In this document: one piece after another, positions 14,679 through 23,338 of the stretch
Numbering within the stretch: position 1 is the stretch's first letter
How the letters are laid out: each line of letters opens with the position of its first letter
Assembly: GCA_050329575.1 (NCBI GenBank)
Contig: JBHJOP010000019.1
Location: 1 to 45,852, forward strand
Source: JAUXFS01 sp050329575
GTDB lineage: Bacteria; Pseudomonadota; Alphaproteobacteria; Rhodospirillales; Defluviicoccaceae
Length of the DNA stretch: 45,852 nt
Reading direction: 5' to 3'
Program-made: the position numbers and the translations under genes
The notes under the pieces: generated by a model
The model's database searches: none
What the model was told of the DNA's origin: nothing
What the model saw: only the letters and a program-made list of their open reading frames with translations

Positions 14679-16445
14679 TCAGGAGCCGATCTTGACCCCG
14701 GCGCGCCGCATGATCACCCACTGCTGGAGGATCGACAGGAGGTTGTTCCACGTCCAGTAGATCACCAGCCCGGCCGGGAACTGGGCCAGCATCACCGTGA
14801 ACACCAGCGGCAGAAACATGAAGATCTTCGCCTGCATCGGGTCGGGCGGCTGCGGATTCAGTTTCTGCTGCAAAAACATGGTGATCCCCATGATCAGCGG
14901 CCAGACACCGATGTGGAAGAACGCGGGGAGATAGACCGACGGATCCCATGGGATCAGTCCGAACAGGTTCCAGATGGTGGTCGGGTCGCGTGCCGACAGG
15001 TCCTGAATCCAGCCGAAGAACGGAGCGTGGCGGGTTTCGATGGTGACGAACAGCACCTTGAATAGGGCGAAGAACACCGGGATCTGGATCAGGATCGGCA
15101 GGCAGCCCGACGCCGGGTTGACCTTCTCACGCTTGTAGAGCGCCATCATCTCCTGGTTCAGGCGGGTCTTGTCGTCGCCGAACCGCTCGCGCAGCTTCAG
15201 CATTTCCGGCTGCAACTTGCGCATCTGGCTCATCGCCCGGTAGGACTTGTTGGCGAGCGGGAAGAACGCGATCTTGATCACCACGGTCAGCAACAGGATC
15301 GCCACCCCAACGTTGCCAACCCAGCCGTAGATCCACAACAGGAAATAGAATAGCGGTTTGGTCAGGAAGTAGAACCAGCCGAAATCGATTGCCCGGTCGA
15401 AGCGGGCGATCCCGAACTGCTCCTGGTAACGGTCGAGCAGCCTGACCTCCTTGGCGCCGGCAAAGAGCCGACTCTCGGCGACGGAGCGCTCGCCGGGCGC
15501 CACCGTCGCCACACCACCGACGAAGTCGACCTGGTAGACGTCCATCCGGTCGCGCTTCTGGTGGACGAAGCGCGTGTTCACCGTCTGGTCACGATCGGGC
15601 ACCAACGCCGCCAGCCAGTACTTGTCGGTGATGCCGATCCAACCGCCGGTCGTCTTTTGCGGCATGACGCCGGCTTGCTGCAGGTCGTCGTAGTCGACTT
15701 CCTTCAACGTCTCGTCGAAGACCCCGAGCGGCCCTTCGTGGAGGATGTAGAACCCGCTGACCGGGGGCGTACCGTGACGGGAGATCAGGGCGAAGGGCGC
15801 GAGGGCGACCGCCGCATCGCTTTCGTTCTCGACCTGCTGGGTGAGCGTGAACAGGTAGTCGGCGTCGACCGAGATCGTTTTCGCGAAGGTCAGGCCGGCG
15901 CCGTTGTCCCAGCGCAGCGTCACCGGCGTCTGCGGCGTCAGCACGTCGCGATCGGCGGTCCAGACGGTGTCCGGGCCGGGAACCGTGACGGTGCCGTCGA
16001 CCGAAACCCAGCCGACCTCGGCGAAATAGGCGCCGACGCCGCCGGCGGGGGAGAACAGGACGATCTCGGGGCTGACAGGATCGAGGGTCTCGCGGTAATT
16101 GGCCAGGGTCAGATCGTCCAGGCGTCCGCCCACCAGCGAGATCGATCCGTGCAAACGGGGCGTATCGATAGCGATGCGCGGCACCCCGGCGAGCGCCCGG
16201 GCCCGGACATCGGCGATCGCGACGGGTTGCGGTGCGCCGCCGACCGCGGCCGGCGCCGAAGATGGCGCCGGCAGGTCGATCCGGTCGGGTGCCGGCGGGG
16301 CGGCCGCGGTGGCGGGCCGCTGCTCCTCGACGGTCGGCGGCGGTGGTGGCGGTGGCGTCGGATAGATCAACTCGTAGGCGTAGTTGAAGCCGAACATGAT
16401 GGCGATGGAGAGCACGATCGCCAGGATCAGGTTCTTAGAGTCCAT
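14679..16445 (-). CDS. yidC: Membrane protein insertase YidC
   Basis: A 588-residue insertase of the YidC/Oxa1/Alb3 family. The N-terminal helix (residues 6-25) is followed by a Pro-rich linker (six prolines, then PPTVEEQ). The large periplasmic P1 domain spans about residues 75-345, and the five-helix core follows, with the cytoplasmic charged loop SQMRKLQPEM. It inserts proteins alone or with SecYEG. ATG 16445 (MDSKNLI) is the family start. It sits 44 bases after yidD. Confidence 0.95.
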   Translation of the reverse strand: MDSKNLILAIVLSIAIMFGFNYAYELIYPTPPPPPPPTVEEQRPATAAAPPAPDRIDLPAPSSAPAAVGGAPQPVAIADVRARALAGVPRIAIDTPRLHGSISLVGGRLDDLTLANYRETLDPVSPEIVLFSPAGGVGAYFAEVGWVSVDGTVTVPGPDTVWTADRDVLTPQTPVTLRWDNGAGLTFAKTISVDADYLFTLTQQVENESDAAVALAPFALISRHGTPPVSGFYILHEGPLGVFDETLKEVDYDDLQQAGVMPQKTTGGWIGITDKYWLAALVPDRDQTVNTRFVHQKRDRMDVYQVDFVGGVATVAPGERSVAESRLFAGAKEVRLLDRYQEQFGIARFDRAIDFGWFYFLTKPLFYFLLWIYGWVGNVGVAILLLTVVIKIAFFPLANKSYRAMSQMRKLQPEMLKLRERFGDDKTRLNQEMMALYKREKVNPASGCLPILIQIPVFFALFKVLFVTIETRHAPFFGWIQDLSARDPTTIWNLFGLIPWDPSVYLPAFFHIGVWPLIMGITMFLQQKLNPQPPDPMQAKIFMFLPLVFTVMLAQFPAGLVIYWTWNNLLSILQQWVIMRRAGVKIGS

Positions 16446-16489
16446 TGCCCATCGTGCCCTGTTGCGAGGGAAACCGTTGCCGACCCGGT

Positions 16490-16768
16490 TCAGCGGGCCG
16501 GATGCGCGCCGCGGCGGTGGTCGAGGTCGTCCGCGTCCGCCCGCCCCATCGGGACCGGATCGAACCCCGACCCGCCCCACGGATGACAGCGCAGGATTCG
16601 CCTGGCCGCCAGCCATCCGCCCTTGGCGGCGCCAAAACGATCGATCGCCTCCAGGGCGTAGTGGGAACAACTCGGCAGATAGCGGCAGCTCACGGGAAGG
16701 ATGGGCGAGATCAGATATTGATAGCCGAGGACCAGGGTTCGGACCAGCCGCCGCGCCACGGTGCTCAT
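16490..16768 (-). CDS. yidD: Membrane protein insertion efficiency factor YidD
   Basis: A small 92-residue protein with the family core CRYLPSCSHYALEAI and RRILRCHPWGGSGFDPVP. YidD lies at the inner membrane through an amphipathic helix and helps YidC-dependent insertion. The start ATG 16768 overlaps the rnpA stop by 4 bases. Confidence 0.93.
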   Translation of the reverse strand: MSTVARRLVRTLVLGYQYLISPILPVSCRYLPSCSHYALEAIDRFGAAKGGWLAARRILRCHPWGGSGFDPVPMGRADADDLDHRRGAHPAR

Positions 16769-17178
16769 GGCGCCGTTCCGCGGTCGTGGACCGGCGCGTC
16801 CCCGGCGGCGGGAGCGCGACGGACGCCCAGCCGTTCGAGGGCGATCATCAGATCCGCCAGCAGTGCCGCGTAGGAGCGCCGCACCGTCGCGACGCGGCCG
16901 ACAATGACGTAGTCGTATCCGGGCTTCGCATGCATCGGCAAAATCTCCTCGGCAACCGCTCGCAGCCGGCGGCGCACGCGGTTCCGCGCCACCGCATTGC
17001 CGACCTTTCGGCTGGCGGTGAAGCCGACCCGGATCGGCGGTGTCGCCTCCGACGTCCCGTCCTCCCCGCCCCCGCGGCCGACTTGCAGCACCAGACCCGC
17101 AGCCGCCCACTTCCGACCCTGGCGGGCGATCCGCAGGAACTCCGAGCGGCGCTTGAGACGCGGGACGGCCGACGCCAC
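16765..17178 (-). CDS. rnpA: Ribonuclease P protein component
   Basis: This 137-residue basic protein is the protein cofactor of RNase P for tRNA 5' maturation. Family hallmarks are LKRRSEFLRIARQGRKW, FTASRKVGNAVARNRVRRRLR and the later YDYVIVGR. The loop after the second strand is longer than usual and Gly/Glu-rich (GRGGGEDGTSEAT), and a C-terminal tail extends past the domain. The start is GTG 17178, 7 bases after rpmH. It overlaps yidD by 4 bases. Confidence 0.93.
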   Translation of the reverse strand: MASAVPRLKRRSEFLRIARQGRKWAAAGLVLQVGRGGGEDGTSEATPPIRVGFTASRKVGNAVARNRVRRRLRAVAEEILPMHAKPGYDYVIVGRVATVRRSYAALLADLMIALERLGVRRAPAAGDAPVHDRGTAP

Positions 17179-17185
17179 GGGTGGC

Positions 17186-17320
17186 TCAGGCGGAGAGACG
17201 CTTGCGCCCCCTCCTGCGCCGGTCGGCGAGAATCCGCCGCCCGCCGACGGTGGCCATGCGGCGACGGAACCCGTGACGCCGTTTGCGGATGAGTTTGCTG
17301 GGCTGGTAGGTCCGTTTCAC
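17186..17320 (-). CDS. rpmH: 50S ribosomal protein L34
   Basis: A 44-residue protein that starts at GTG 17320 (MKRTYQPSK). It contains the whole L34 pattern: RKRRHGFRRRMAT, then GRRILADRRRRGRKRLSA. Length and sequence are standard. It is the first gene of the run behind a near-consensus promoter; a CGGAG site precedes the GTG. Confidence 0.97.
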   Translation of the reverse strand: MKRTYQPSKLIRKRRHGFRRRMATVGGRRILADRRRRGRKRLSA

Positions 17321-17348
17321 GTGTCGCTCCGAGGCGGAATGGGCTGGC

Positions 17349-17377
17349 TGTATACGAAGTTGAACCGCCCAAGTCAA
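17349..17377 (-). promoter_or_regulatory. Strong sigma-70 promoter of rpmH-rnpA-yidD-yidC
   Basis: The minus strand has TTGACT (17377-17372) and TATACA (17354-17349) with exactly 17 bases between them. The predicted start is about 20 bases before the rpmH GTG. This is the best promoter match in the window, as expected for ribosome and insertase genes. Confidence 0.75.
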
Positions 17378-17543
17378 CGCTGCCCGTGGTCTCGATGCGA
17401 CCTGCCGGGTGTGGCGGCGACCGGAACGGCCGGCGGTCACGCGAAGGTGAGGGATCGTGAGCGACCAGGGCGTCGGTTGCCGTTTACAGCGTTGGTCGCT
17501 CCGACCAGATTGAGGGGCGACGTGTCGCGGAGAGCCCGAGGCC

Positions 17544-18299
17544 ATGGAGGGAGTGCCGTCGTTGGAGCGAGCCGACAACACCGAACCCTCGGGCGAGGGG
17601 TCGACGAGCCTCTGGCGGCTGGTGCCGATTGCCGTCGTCGCGGCCGGCTTCGTCGCGTTCTTCGTGTTGGGCGGGACCGAGTATCTGTCGTTCGCCGCCT
17701 TGCGCGACCACCGCGAGACGCTCCTCGCCTGGCGCCAGGACCATTTCCTGCTCGTCGCCGCGGGCTTCGTCGTCGTCTACGTCCTGGTGGTCACATTCTC
17801 GCTGCCGGGCGCGGTGTGGATGACCGTCGCCGGCGGCTTCCTGTTCGGCGCCCTGCCCGCCACGGTGCTGGTCGTCGTCGCCGCGACCGCTGGCGCAACG
17901 GCGGTCTTTCTCGCCGCTCGGTACGCGTTCGGCGACTTCCTGCACCGCAAGGCCGGACCGGCGCTGCGGCGCATGGAGGAGGGCTTCCGCGAGGATGCGC
18001 TCAGCTATCTGCTGGTGCTGCGGCTAGTGCCCCTGTTTCCGTTCTGGCTGGTCAATCTCGTGCCGGCCTTTGTCGGCATGCCGATCCGGACGTTCGTCGT
18101 CGGCACCCTCTTCGGTATCCTTCCGGGGAGCTTCGTTTACTGTCTGGTCGGCAACGGGCTCGGCACCGTGTTCGACAGGGGCGAGAGCCCCGACCTCGGG
18201 ATCATCTTCGAGCCCGCGATTCTCGCCCCGATCGCCGGTCTCGCGCTCCTGTCCCTGATTCCTGTGGTCTACAAGCGGATCAAGCGGAGACAACCATGA
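17544..18299 (+). CDS. TVP38/TMEM64 (VTT domain) membrane protein
   Basis: A 251-residue inner-membrane protein of the SNARE-associated/DedA superfamily. Helix 1 is at about residues 25-43. The VTT core has FSLPGAVWMTVAGGFLFG, then RLVPLFPFWLVNLVPAFVGM and GILPGSFVYCLVGNGLG. Related proteins are linked to lipid scrambling, though bacterial roles are unsettled. Its stop overlaps the start of the flavoprotein gene by ATGA. The two families are frequent neighbours, which suggests joint action. ATG 17544 is used; GTG 17553 is an alternative. Confidence 0.88.
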   Translation: MEGVPSLERADNTEPSGEGSTSLWRLVPIAVVAAGFVAFFVLGGTEYLSFAALRDHRETLLAWRQDHFLLVAAGFVVVYVLVVTFSLPGAVWMTVAGGFLFGALPATVLVVVAATAGATAVFLAARYAFGDFLHRKAGPALRRMEEGFREDALSYLLVLRLVPLFPFWLVNLVPAFVGMPIRTFVVGTLFGILPGSFVYCLVGNGLGTVFDRGESPDLGIIFEPAILAPIAGLALLSLIPVVYKRIKRRQP

Positions 18300-19729
18300 G
18301 CGTCGCAGGCCGGGACCTCGCTGTCGACATCTGCGTCATCGGCGCCGGCTCCGGTGGTTTGTCGGTGGCGGCGGGAGCGGCGCAGCTCGGGGCCGCAACC
18401 GTCCTCGTCGAGCGGGGCAAGATGGGGGGCGACTGCCTGAACTACGGGTGCGTGCCTTCGAAGGCGCTGCTGGCCGCCGGCCATGCCGCCGCCGCCGTCC
18501 GGCGCGCGGCCCTGTTCGGAATCGAGAGCGGCGCGCCGACGGTGAACGGCGGGCGGGTGCACGGCCATGTCCACGACGTGATCGCCGCCATCGCGCCGAA
18601 CGATTCGGCGGAGCGGTTCGAAGGGCTCGGCGTGACGGTGATCCGCGATCATGCCCGCTTCACGGGTCCGGACCGCATCGAGGCCGGCGGGGTGCGGGTC
18701 ACCGCCCGCCGCTTCGTCGTCGCCACCGGCTCGTCGCCGGCGGTGCCGCCGGTCCCCGGCCTCGCCGAGGTGCCCTACCTGACCAACGAGACGATCTTCG
18801 ATCTCGAGGCGGTGCCCGAGCACCTGATCGTCGTCGGGGGCGGACCGATCGGCATCGAGATGGCCCAGGCCCACCGGCAGCTTGGATCCCGGGTCACCGT
18901 GCTCGAGATGATGTCGATCCTGGCCAAGGATGATGCGGAACTGGTCTCCGTGGTCCGCGACCGGCTGGCGGCGGAGGGCGTCGCCATTCGCGAGGGCGTC
19001 AAACTGGTCGGCGTCGCACCGGCGGCCGCCGGCGTCGCCGTCACCGTCGATGACAACGGCCGGCAGGACCGCGTCGAGGGCAGCCACCTGCTGGTCGCCG
19101 CCGGCCGACGCCCCAACGTTGGCGATCTGGCCCTCGAGAAAGCGGGCGTCGAATACGGCCCGCGCGGCATCCGGGTCGACGGTCGTCTGCGGACCACCAA
19201 CCGCCGGGTGTTCGCGATCGGCGACGTCGCCGGCGGTTTTCAGTTCACCCACATGGCCGCCCATCATGCGAGCGTTGTTATCAAGAACGCGCTGTTCCGC
19301 ATTCCGGCGCGCCACGAGACCCGCTGCGTGCCCTGGGTCACCTACACCGCGCCCGAACTTGCCCAGGTCGGTCTGACCGAGGACGCCGCCCGCCGGCACC
19401 ACCGCGACGTGCGGGTGCTGCGCTGGCCCTACCACGACAACGACCGCGCCCGGGCCGAACGGCTCACCGAAGGCATGGTCAAGGCGGTGACGACGGCGAA
19501 CGGCCGCATTCTCGGGGCCGGCATTGTCGGCGCCGCCGCCGGAGAGCTGATCCAGACATGGGTGCTGGCGATGCGCCAGAGGATCAAGGTGGGAGCGCTG
19601 GCGACGATGATCGCCCCCTATCCCACCCTCGGCGAGATCACCAAGCGCGCTGCCGGAAGCTATTTTACGCCGTCGCTGTTCAGCGAGCGCACACGGAGCA
19701 TCGTTCGCTTTCTCGCGAAGTTCGGCTGA
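18296..19729 (+). CDS. Dihydrolipoamide dehydrogenase-like FAD oxidoreductase
   Basis: A 477-residue class I pyridine nucleotide-disulphide oxidoreductase. The FAD-binding GAGSGG is at residues 16-21. The redox pair C47/C52 lies in GGDCLNYGCVPSK, the NAD(P) motif in VVGGGPIGIE, and AIGDVAG binds FAD. The C-terminal active-site dyad is altered: where lipoamide dehydrogenase has HxHPTLSE, this protein reads APYPTLGE (A440-E447), so the catalytic His is absent and the Glu kept. It is not a standard lipoamide dehydrogenase; a mercuric-reductase-like or quinone/thiol reductase role is possible. Coupled to the TVP38 gene. No mer genes are nearby and there is no N-terminal metal-binding domain. Confidence 0.85.
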   Translation: MSVAGRDLAVDICVIGAGSGGLSVAAGAAQLGAATVLVERGKMGGDCLNYGCVPSKALLAAGHAAAAVRRAALFGIESGAPTVNGGRVHGHVHDVIAAIAPNDSAERFEGLGVTVIRDHARFTGPDRIEAGGVRVTARRFVVATGSSPAVPPVPGLAEVPYLTNETIFDLEAVPEHLIVVGGGPIGIEMAQAHRQLGSRVTVLEMMSILAKDDAELVSVVRDRLAAEGVAIREGVKLVGVAPAAAGVAVTVDDNGRQDRVEGSHLLVAAGRRPNVGDLALEKAGVEYGPRGIRVDGRLRTTNRRVFAIGDVAGGFQFTHMAAHHASVVIKNALFRIPARHETRCVPWVTYTAPELAQVGLTEDAARRHHRDVRVLRWPYHDNDRARAERLTEGMVKAVTTANGRILGAGIVGAAAGELIQTWVLAMRQRIKVGALATMIAPYPTLGEITKRAAGSYFTPSLFSERTRSIVRFLAKFG

Positions 19730-19776
19730 CCTGCGTCCGCCGTCACACCGCTGAGTTTGTGTGCGATACTGCGGCA

Positions 19777-21198
19777 ATGACCGACCCGCGATCCGGCCGC
19801 CTGTCGCTGTTCACCGGGCTTTCGGGGCGCCTTCTGGCGCTGACGGTGAGCTTCGTGATGCTCGCCGAGGTGCTGATCTTCGTGCCGTCCGTCTCGCGAT
19901 TCCGCAAGGTCTATCTCGAGGATCGGATCGCCAAGGCGAACCTGGCGATCCTGGCCGTGACGGCCCGCCCCGACGACAGCCTCGACGAACGGCTGCAGGC
20001 GGACCTGCTCCTGCATGCCGGCGCCCACGCGGTGGTGCTGAAGGCCCCGGACCGGCGCATGCTGATGCTGAGCAAGGACATGCCGCCCTCGGTCGACGTC
20101 ACCTTCGATCTGCGGTCGGGGACGTTCGTGCGGTGGATCCGCGAGGCGATGATGGTATTGCTCCAGCGTCGCGACCGGGTGATGCGGATCGTTGCCGACG
20201 CGCCCGGCACCCCGGACGCCACCATCGAGGTGCTCGCCGACGAAGCCCCGATGCGCGAGCAGATGCACGCCTTCTCGGTCCGCATTCTCACCCTGTCGAT
20301 CATCATTTCGCTGATCACCGCCGGGCTCGTCTATTTCAGCCTGCAGTGGCTGATGGTGCGACCGATCGTCCAGCTGACGAGCGGCATGATGCGGTTCCGG
20401 GAGAACCCCGAGGACGAGGCGGCGACGATCCCACCGACCGGTCGCCGAGACGAGATCGGGGTGGCGCAGCGCGAGCTGCTGGCGATGCAGACCGAGTTGC
20501 GCGCGGCGCTGCGCCAGAAGACCCGCCTCGCCGCCCTCGGCGCCGCGGTGGCCAAGATCAACCACGACCTCCGCAACACCCTGGCGATCGCAATGCTGGC
20601 GTCGGACCGGCTGACCGAGACCGACGATCCCGTCGTCAAGCGGATCACCCCGCAGCTCTACAACGCCATTGATCGGGCGGTGGCGCTGTGCGGCCAGACA
20701 CTCGATTTCGCCCGCCCCGCCGGACCGGTCGTCCGACCGACCCGGTTTCGCCTCGGCGATCTGGTCGCGGAACTCGACGGCGTCGCGGCGGCCGTTCCCG
20801 CCGGCGGCAGCCACGGCCTCAAACGGATCGACGGCACCGGCCTCGACATCGAGCTGTGGGCGGACCGGGAACAACTTCACCGGGTGCTCAGCAATCTCGC
20901 CGGCAATGCCGGCGAGGCCGGGGCCCGGACGCTCCGCATCGGTGCCCGGCGTATGCGTGATCGCATCGCCATTGACGTCGCCGACGACGGACCGGGAATC
21001 CCGGCCCACGCCCGCGCGCACCTGTTCCAACCCTTCGCGGGATCGATGCGCGACGGTGGGACCGGACTGGGGTTGGTCATCGCCCGCGAGATCGTCAACG
21101 CCCACGGCGGAGAACTGACCCTGGTGGAGACGGGGGAGGGCGGTACCATCTTCCGCATCGATCTGCCGGATCGCGCCGCCGGCCGATCGCCCCACTGA
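19777..21198 (+). CDS. Membrane sensor histidine kinase
   Basis: A 473-residue kinase. TM1 (about residues 17-37), a short periplasmic domain, TM2 (about 169-190) and a HAMP linker lead to the kinase core. The H-box is H263 in KINHDLRNT, the N-box is SNLAGNAGEAG, the G1 box DDGPGIP and the G2 box GGTGLGL. HDLRN instead of HELRTP is typical of several orphan kinases. No response regulator gene lies beside it. It begins 47 bases after the flavoprotein gene, so it may be cotranscribed with the TVP38 pair. ATG 19777 is chosen because the open frame upstream runs into the flavoprotein gene. Confidence 0.88.
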   Translation: MTDPRSGRLSLFTGLSGRLLALTVSFVMLAEVLIFVPSVSRFRKVYLEDRIAKANLAILAVTARPDDSLDERLQADLLLHAGAHAVVLKAPDRRMLMLSKDMPPSVDVTFDLRSGTFVRWIREAMMVLLQRRDRVMRIVADAPGTPDATIEVLADEAPMREQMHAFSVRILTLSIIISLITAGLVYFSLQWLMVRPIVQLTSGMMRFRENPEDEAATIPPTGRRDEIGVAQRELLAMQTELRAALRQKTRLAALGAAVAKINHDLRNTLAIAMLASDRLTETDDPVVKRITPQLYNAIDRAVALCGQTLDFARPAGPVVRPTRFRLGDLVAELDGVAAAVPAGGSHGLKRIDGTGLDIELWADREQLHRVLSNLAGNAGEAGARTLRIGARRMRDRIAIDVADDGPGIPAHARAHLFQPFAGSMRDGGTGLGLVIAREIVNAHGGELTLVETGEGGTIFRIDLPDRAAGRSPH

Positions 21199-21216
21199 GC
21201 GGCGCGGCTGCCGGCC

Positions 21217-21983
21217 ATGCAACGATGGAACCCCGCGACCTACCTGGCGTTCGAAGGCGAGCGGATCCGGCCCGCCCTCGGCCTGATCGGCCGCATCGAC
21301 ATCGATGCGCCGGCGACGATTGTCGACCTCGGCTGCGGCACCGGCAACGTCACCCGCATGCTGGCGGCACGTTGGCCGGGCGCGGCCGTCACCGGCGTCG
21401 ATTCGTCGGTCGAGATGCTGGCGGCAGCCCGGGCGCGACCGTCCGCCATCGCCTGGATCGAGGCCGACCTCGCTGACTTCGGTCCCGAACGGCCGGCGGA
21501 CGTGCTGTTCTCCAATGCCGCCCTGCAGTGGCTCGACGACCATGCCACGCTGCTTCCCCGTCTCGTCGCGGCGCTGGCGCCGGGGGGCGTCCTCGCCGTG
21601 CAGATGCCGCGCAACTACGACCAGCCGTCCCACGAGGCGGTGGTCGAGGCCGTCGAGGCGGGCCCTTGGCGAGACCGCCTGCGTTCCCGGCTCCGCACAC
21701 TCGACCGGTGGCACGCCCGGACACCTACATCGGCATCCTGGCGCCGTTGACGGCATCGATCGACATCTGGGAGACGGTCTACTGGCACGTGCTTGCCGGC
21801 AATGCGCCGGTGCTCGCGTGGGCCCGGGGAACGGTGCTGAGGCCGCTGCTCGACGCCTACGGGGCGGGCGTCGACGCGGCTTATCCGGCGAGCGGAAACG
21901 GGACGACGCTGTTCCCGTTCCGCCGGCTGTTCATCGTCGCTGGCCGTGAGCCATCGGGCCGCAAGACCGGGGGCAGAGCCTAG
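21217..21983 (+). pseudogene. tam: Trans-aconitate 2-methyltransferase, frameshifted
   Basis: The first ~160 residues from ATG 21217 match Tam well: MQRWNPATYL, the SAM site DLGCGTGNVTRM, SNAALQWLDDH and LAVQMPRNYDQPSHEAV. Near 21690-21710 the homology jumps to the -1 frame (VARPDTYIGILAPL, IDIWETVYWHV, TLFPFRRLFIVAGRE), ending at TAG 21981-21983. One base appears to be missing. The second part also seems about 14 residues shorter than E. coli Tam between LRPLLD and AAYP, so decay is likely rather than a single read error. The intact enzyme methylates trans-aconitate with SAM. The stop overlaps that of convergent fabD. Confidence 0.8.
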
Positions 21984-23002
21984 ACGGTCGCGACCAGGGC
22001 CCCGATTTCGCGGGGCGTGGAGAGCGAGATCCCGCTCAACTCTCGATGGATCCGCTTGGAGAGACCCGACAGGACCTTGCCGGTCCCGACCTCGACCAGT
22101 TCGCGGATCCCGCGCGAGTGCATGTAGAGCACGCTCTCGCGCCAGCGGACCATCCCGGTGATCTGGCGGATGAGCAGCTTGCGGATCTTCTTGGGCTCGC
22201 GAACCTCGCCGGCGGTGACGTTGGAGATCAGCGGCACCGACGGCGCCCGCATCTCGACCTTCTCCAGCGCCGCCTTCATCACGTCGGCGACCGGCTCCAT
22301 CAGTGGGCAATGGAACGGGCCGCTGACCGGCAGCATCACGCCCCGTCGTGCGCCCCGCAGTGCCGCGATCTCCAGGGCCCGCATGACGGCGGTGCGATTG
22401 CCGCTGATCACCACCTGACCGGGCGCGTTGTCGTTGGCGGCAACGCAAACCGAGCCGTCATAGGTGTCGCGGGTCGCTTCGGCGGCCACTTCCCGCGCCG
22501 CGTCCACGTCCAGTCCCATCAGCGCCGCCATCGCGCCTTCACCGACCGGGACCGCCGTCTGCATCGCGAGGCCGCGGACCCTGAGCAGGCGTGCCGCATC
22601 GGCGAGCGTGAACGCACCGGCGGCGGTCAGGGCGCTGTATTCGCCGAGCGAATGCCCGCCGACGAACCGACCGAGCTGGGCGAGTTCGATTCCGTACTCC
22701 CGCTGCAGCACGCGCAGGACGGCCATGCTGACCGCCATCAGCGCCGGCTGCGCGTTTTCGGTCAGGGTCAGCTCGCTCTCCGGGCCGTCGCACATCAGCC
22801 TGAACAGGTTCTGCTGCAAGGCTTCGTCGACCTCTCCGAACACGTCGCGGGCCACCCCGTAGGTGTCGGCCAGTTCGCGCCCCATTCCGACGGCCTGCGA
22901 GCCCTGCCCCGGGAACACCAGGGCGCGGGTCGCTGCAATCTGTTCGCACGACAGCGGCGCACTTTCAACGGCAGGTAGGTTAACTGCGTCCGGCATTGCC
23001 AT
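21980..23002 (-). CDS. fabD: Malonyl-CoA:ACP transacylase
   Basis: A 340-residue enzyme that moves malonyl from CoA to acyl carrier protein for fatty acid synthesis. The oxyanion segment PGQGSQAVGMG, nucleophile S118 in GHSLGEYS and catalytic H231 in SGPFHCPLM are intact. Compared with E. coli FabD the protein has about 24 extra N-terminal residues, but no start codon lies closer to the domain. ATG 23002 has AAGGGG about 8 bases upstream; ATG 22996 is the alternative. No fabG or acpP is adjacent; the gene stands alone, convergent with the tam remnant. Confidence 0.93.
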   Translation of the reverse strand: MAMPDAVNLPAVESAPLSCEQIAATRALVFPGQGSQAVGMGRELADTYGVARDVFGEVDEALQQNLFRLMCDGPESELTLTENAQPALMAVSMAVLRVLQREYGIELAQLGRFVGGHSLGEYSALTAAGAFTLADAARLLRVRGLAMQTAVPVGEGAMAALMGLDVDAAREVAAEATRDTYDGSVCVAANDNAPGQVVISGNRTAVMRALEIAALRGARRGVMLPVSGPFHCPLMEPVADVMKAALEKVEMRAPSVPLISNVTAGEVREPKKIRKLLIRQITGMVRWRESVLYMHSRGIRELVEVGTGKVLSGLSKRIHRELSGISLSTPREIGALVATV

Positions 23003-23338
23003 AGTCGGAGCCCCTTTGTTCCTAGTCACTGCTGGTATGGAAATCGGTAGAGGTCGGAAGCTGAAAAATCGAAGATGTGACAGTGACGATCCAAATATTC
23101 GGTCATCCCAGATCACACCGTCGCACAGGCTTCTCTGCTTTCACCAGCGAAACGGCGGCCACGCAACCGAGCCGCCCGCTAGATAATCGCTCGCAAACGC
23201 AGTTGCAACAAAAAAATCATCCGGCGGCAACAGACCCGCCGCACACGACACCGATATATAGAGGGTCGGGCAGACCCGAGCACCAGTTTTCTCGCGTGGC
23301 GCCCCAGCGGCCGCGTCTCTGTTGCACGAAAGACACGC
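23003..23338. other. Intergenic region between the Kef gene and fabD
   Basis: This 336-base gap follows the Kef-type gene and precedes fabD, both read on the minus strand. It is clearly richer in A/T than the flanks, with A7 at 23210-23216 and TATATA at 23254-23259. It should hold the fabD promoter, but I could not settle on one -35/-10 pair. A likely terminator is listed separately. No convincing coding frame is present. Confidence 0.5.
23210..23240 (-). terminator. Probable intrinsic terminator after the Kef gene
   Basis: Read on the minus strand, GGCGG (23240-23236) and CCGCC (23227-23223) form a 5-bp stem with an 8-base loop. A T7 run (23216-23210) follows within 7 bases. It lies about 100 bases downstream of the Kef stop. 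The stem is short, so confidence is moderate. Confidence 0.45.

Noticed and set aside
17321..17543. Chromosome origin next to rpmH
   Set aside because: The rpmH-rnpA cluster is near oriC in some phyla, but I see no dnaA gene or cluster of DnaA boxes here.
18296..19729. Mercuric reductase merA
   Set aside because: There is no N-terminal metal-binding domain, no C-terminal Cys pair and no mer operon neighbours; only general family similarity.
19660..21756. 698-codon open frame on the minus strand across the histidine kinase and tam
   Set aside because: It opposes genes with clear domain motifs and shows no family resemblance; it is a GC-driven shadow frame.
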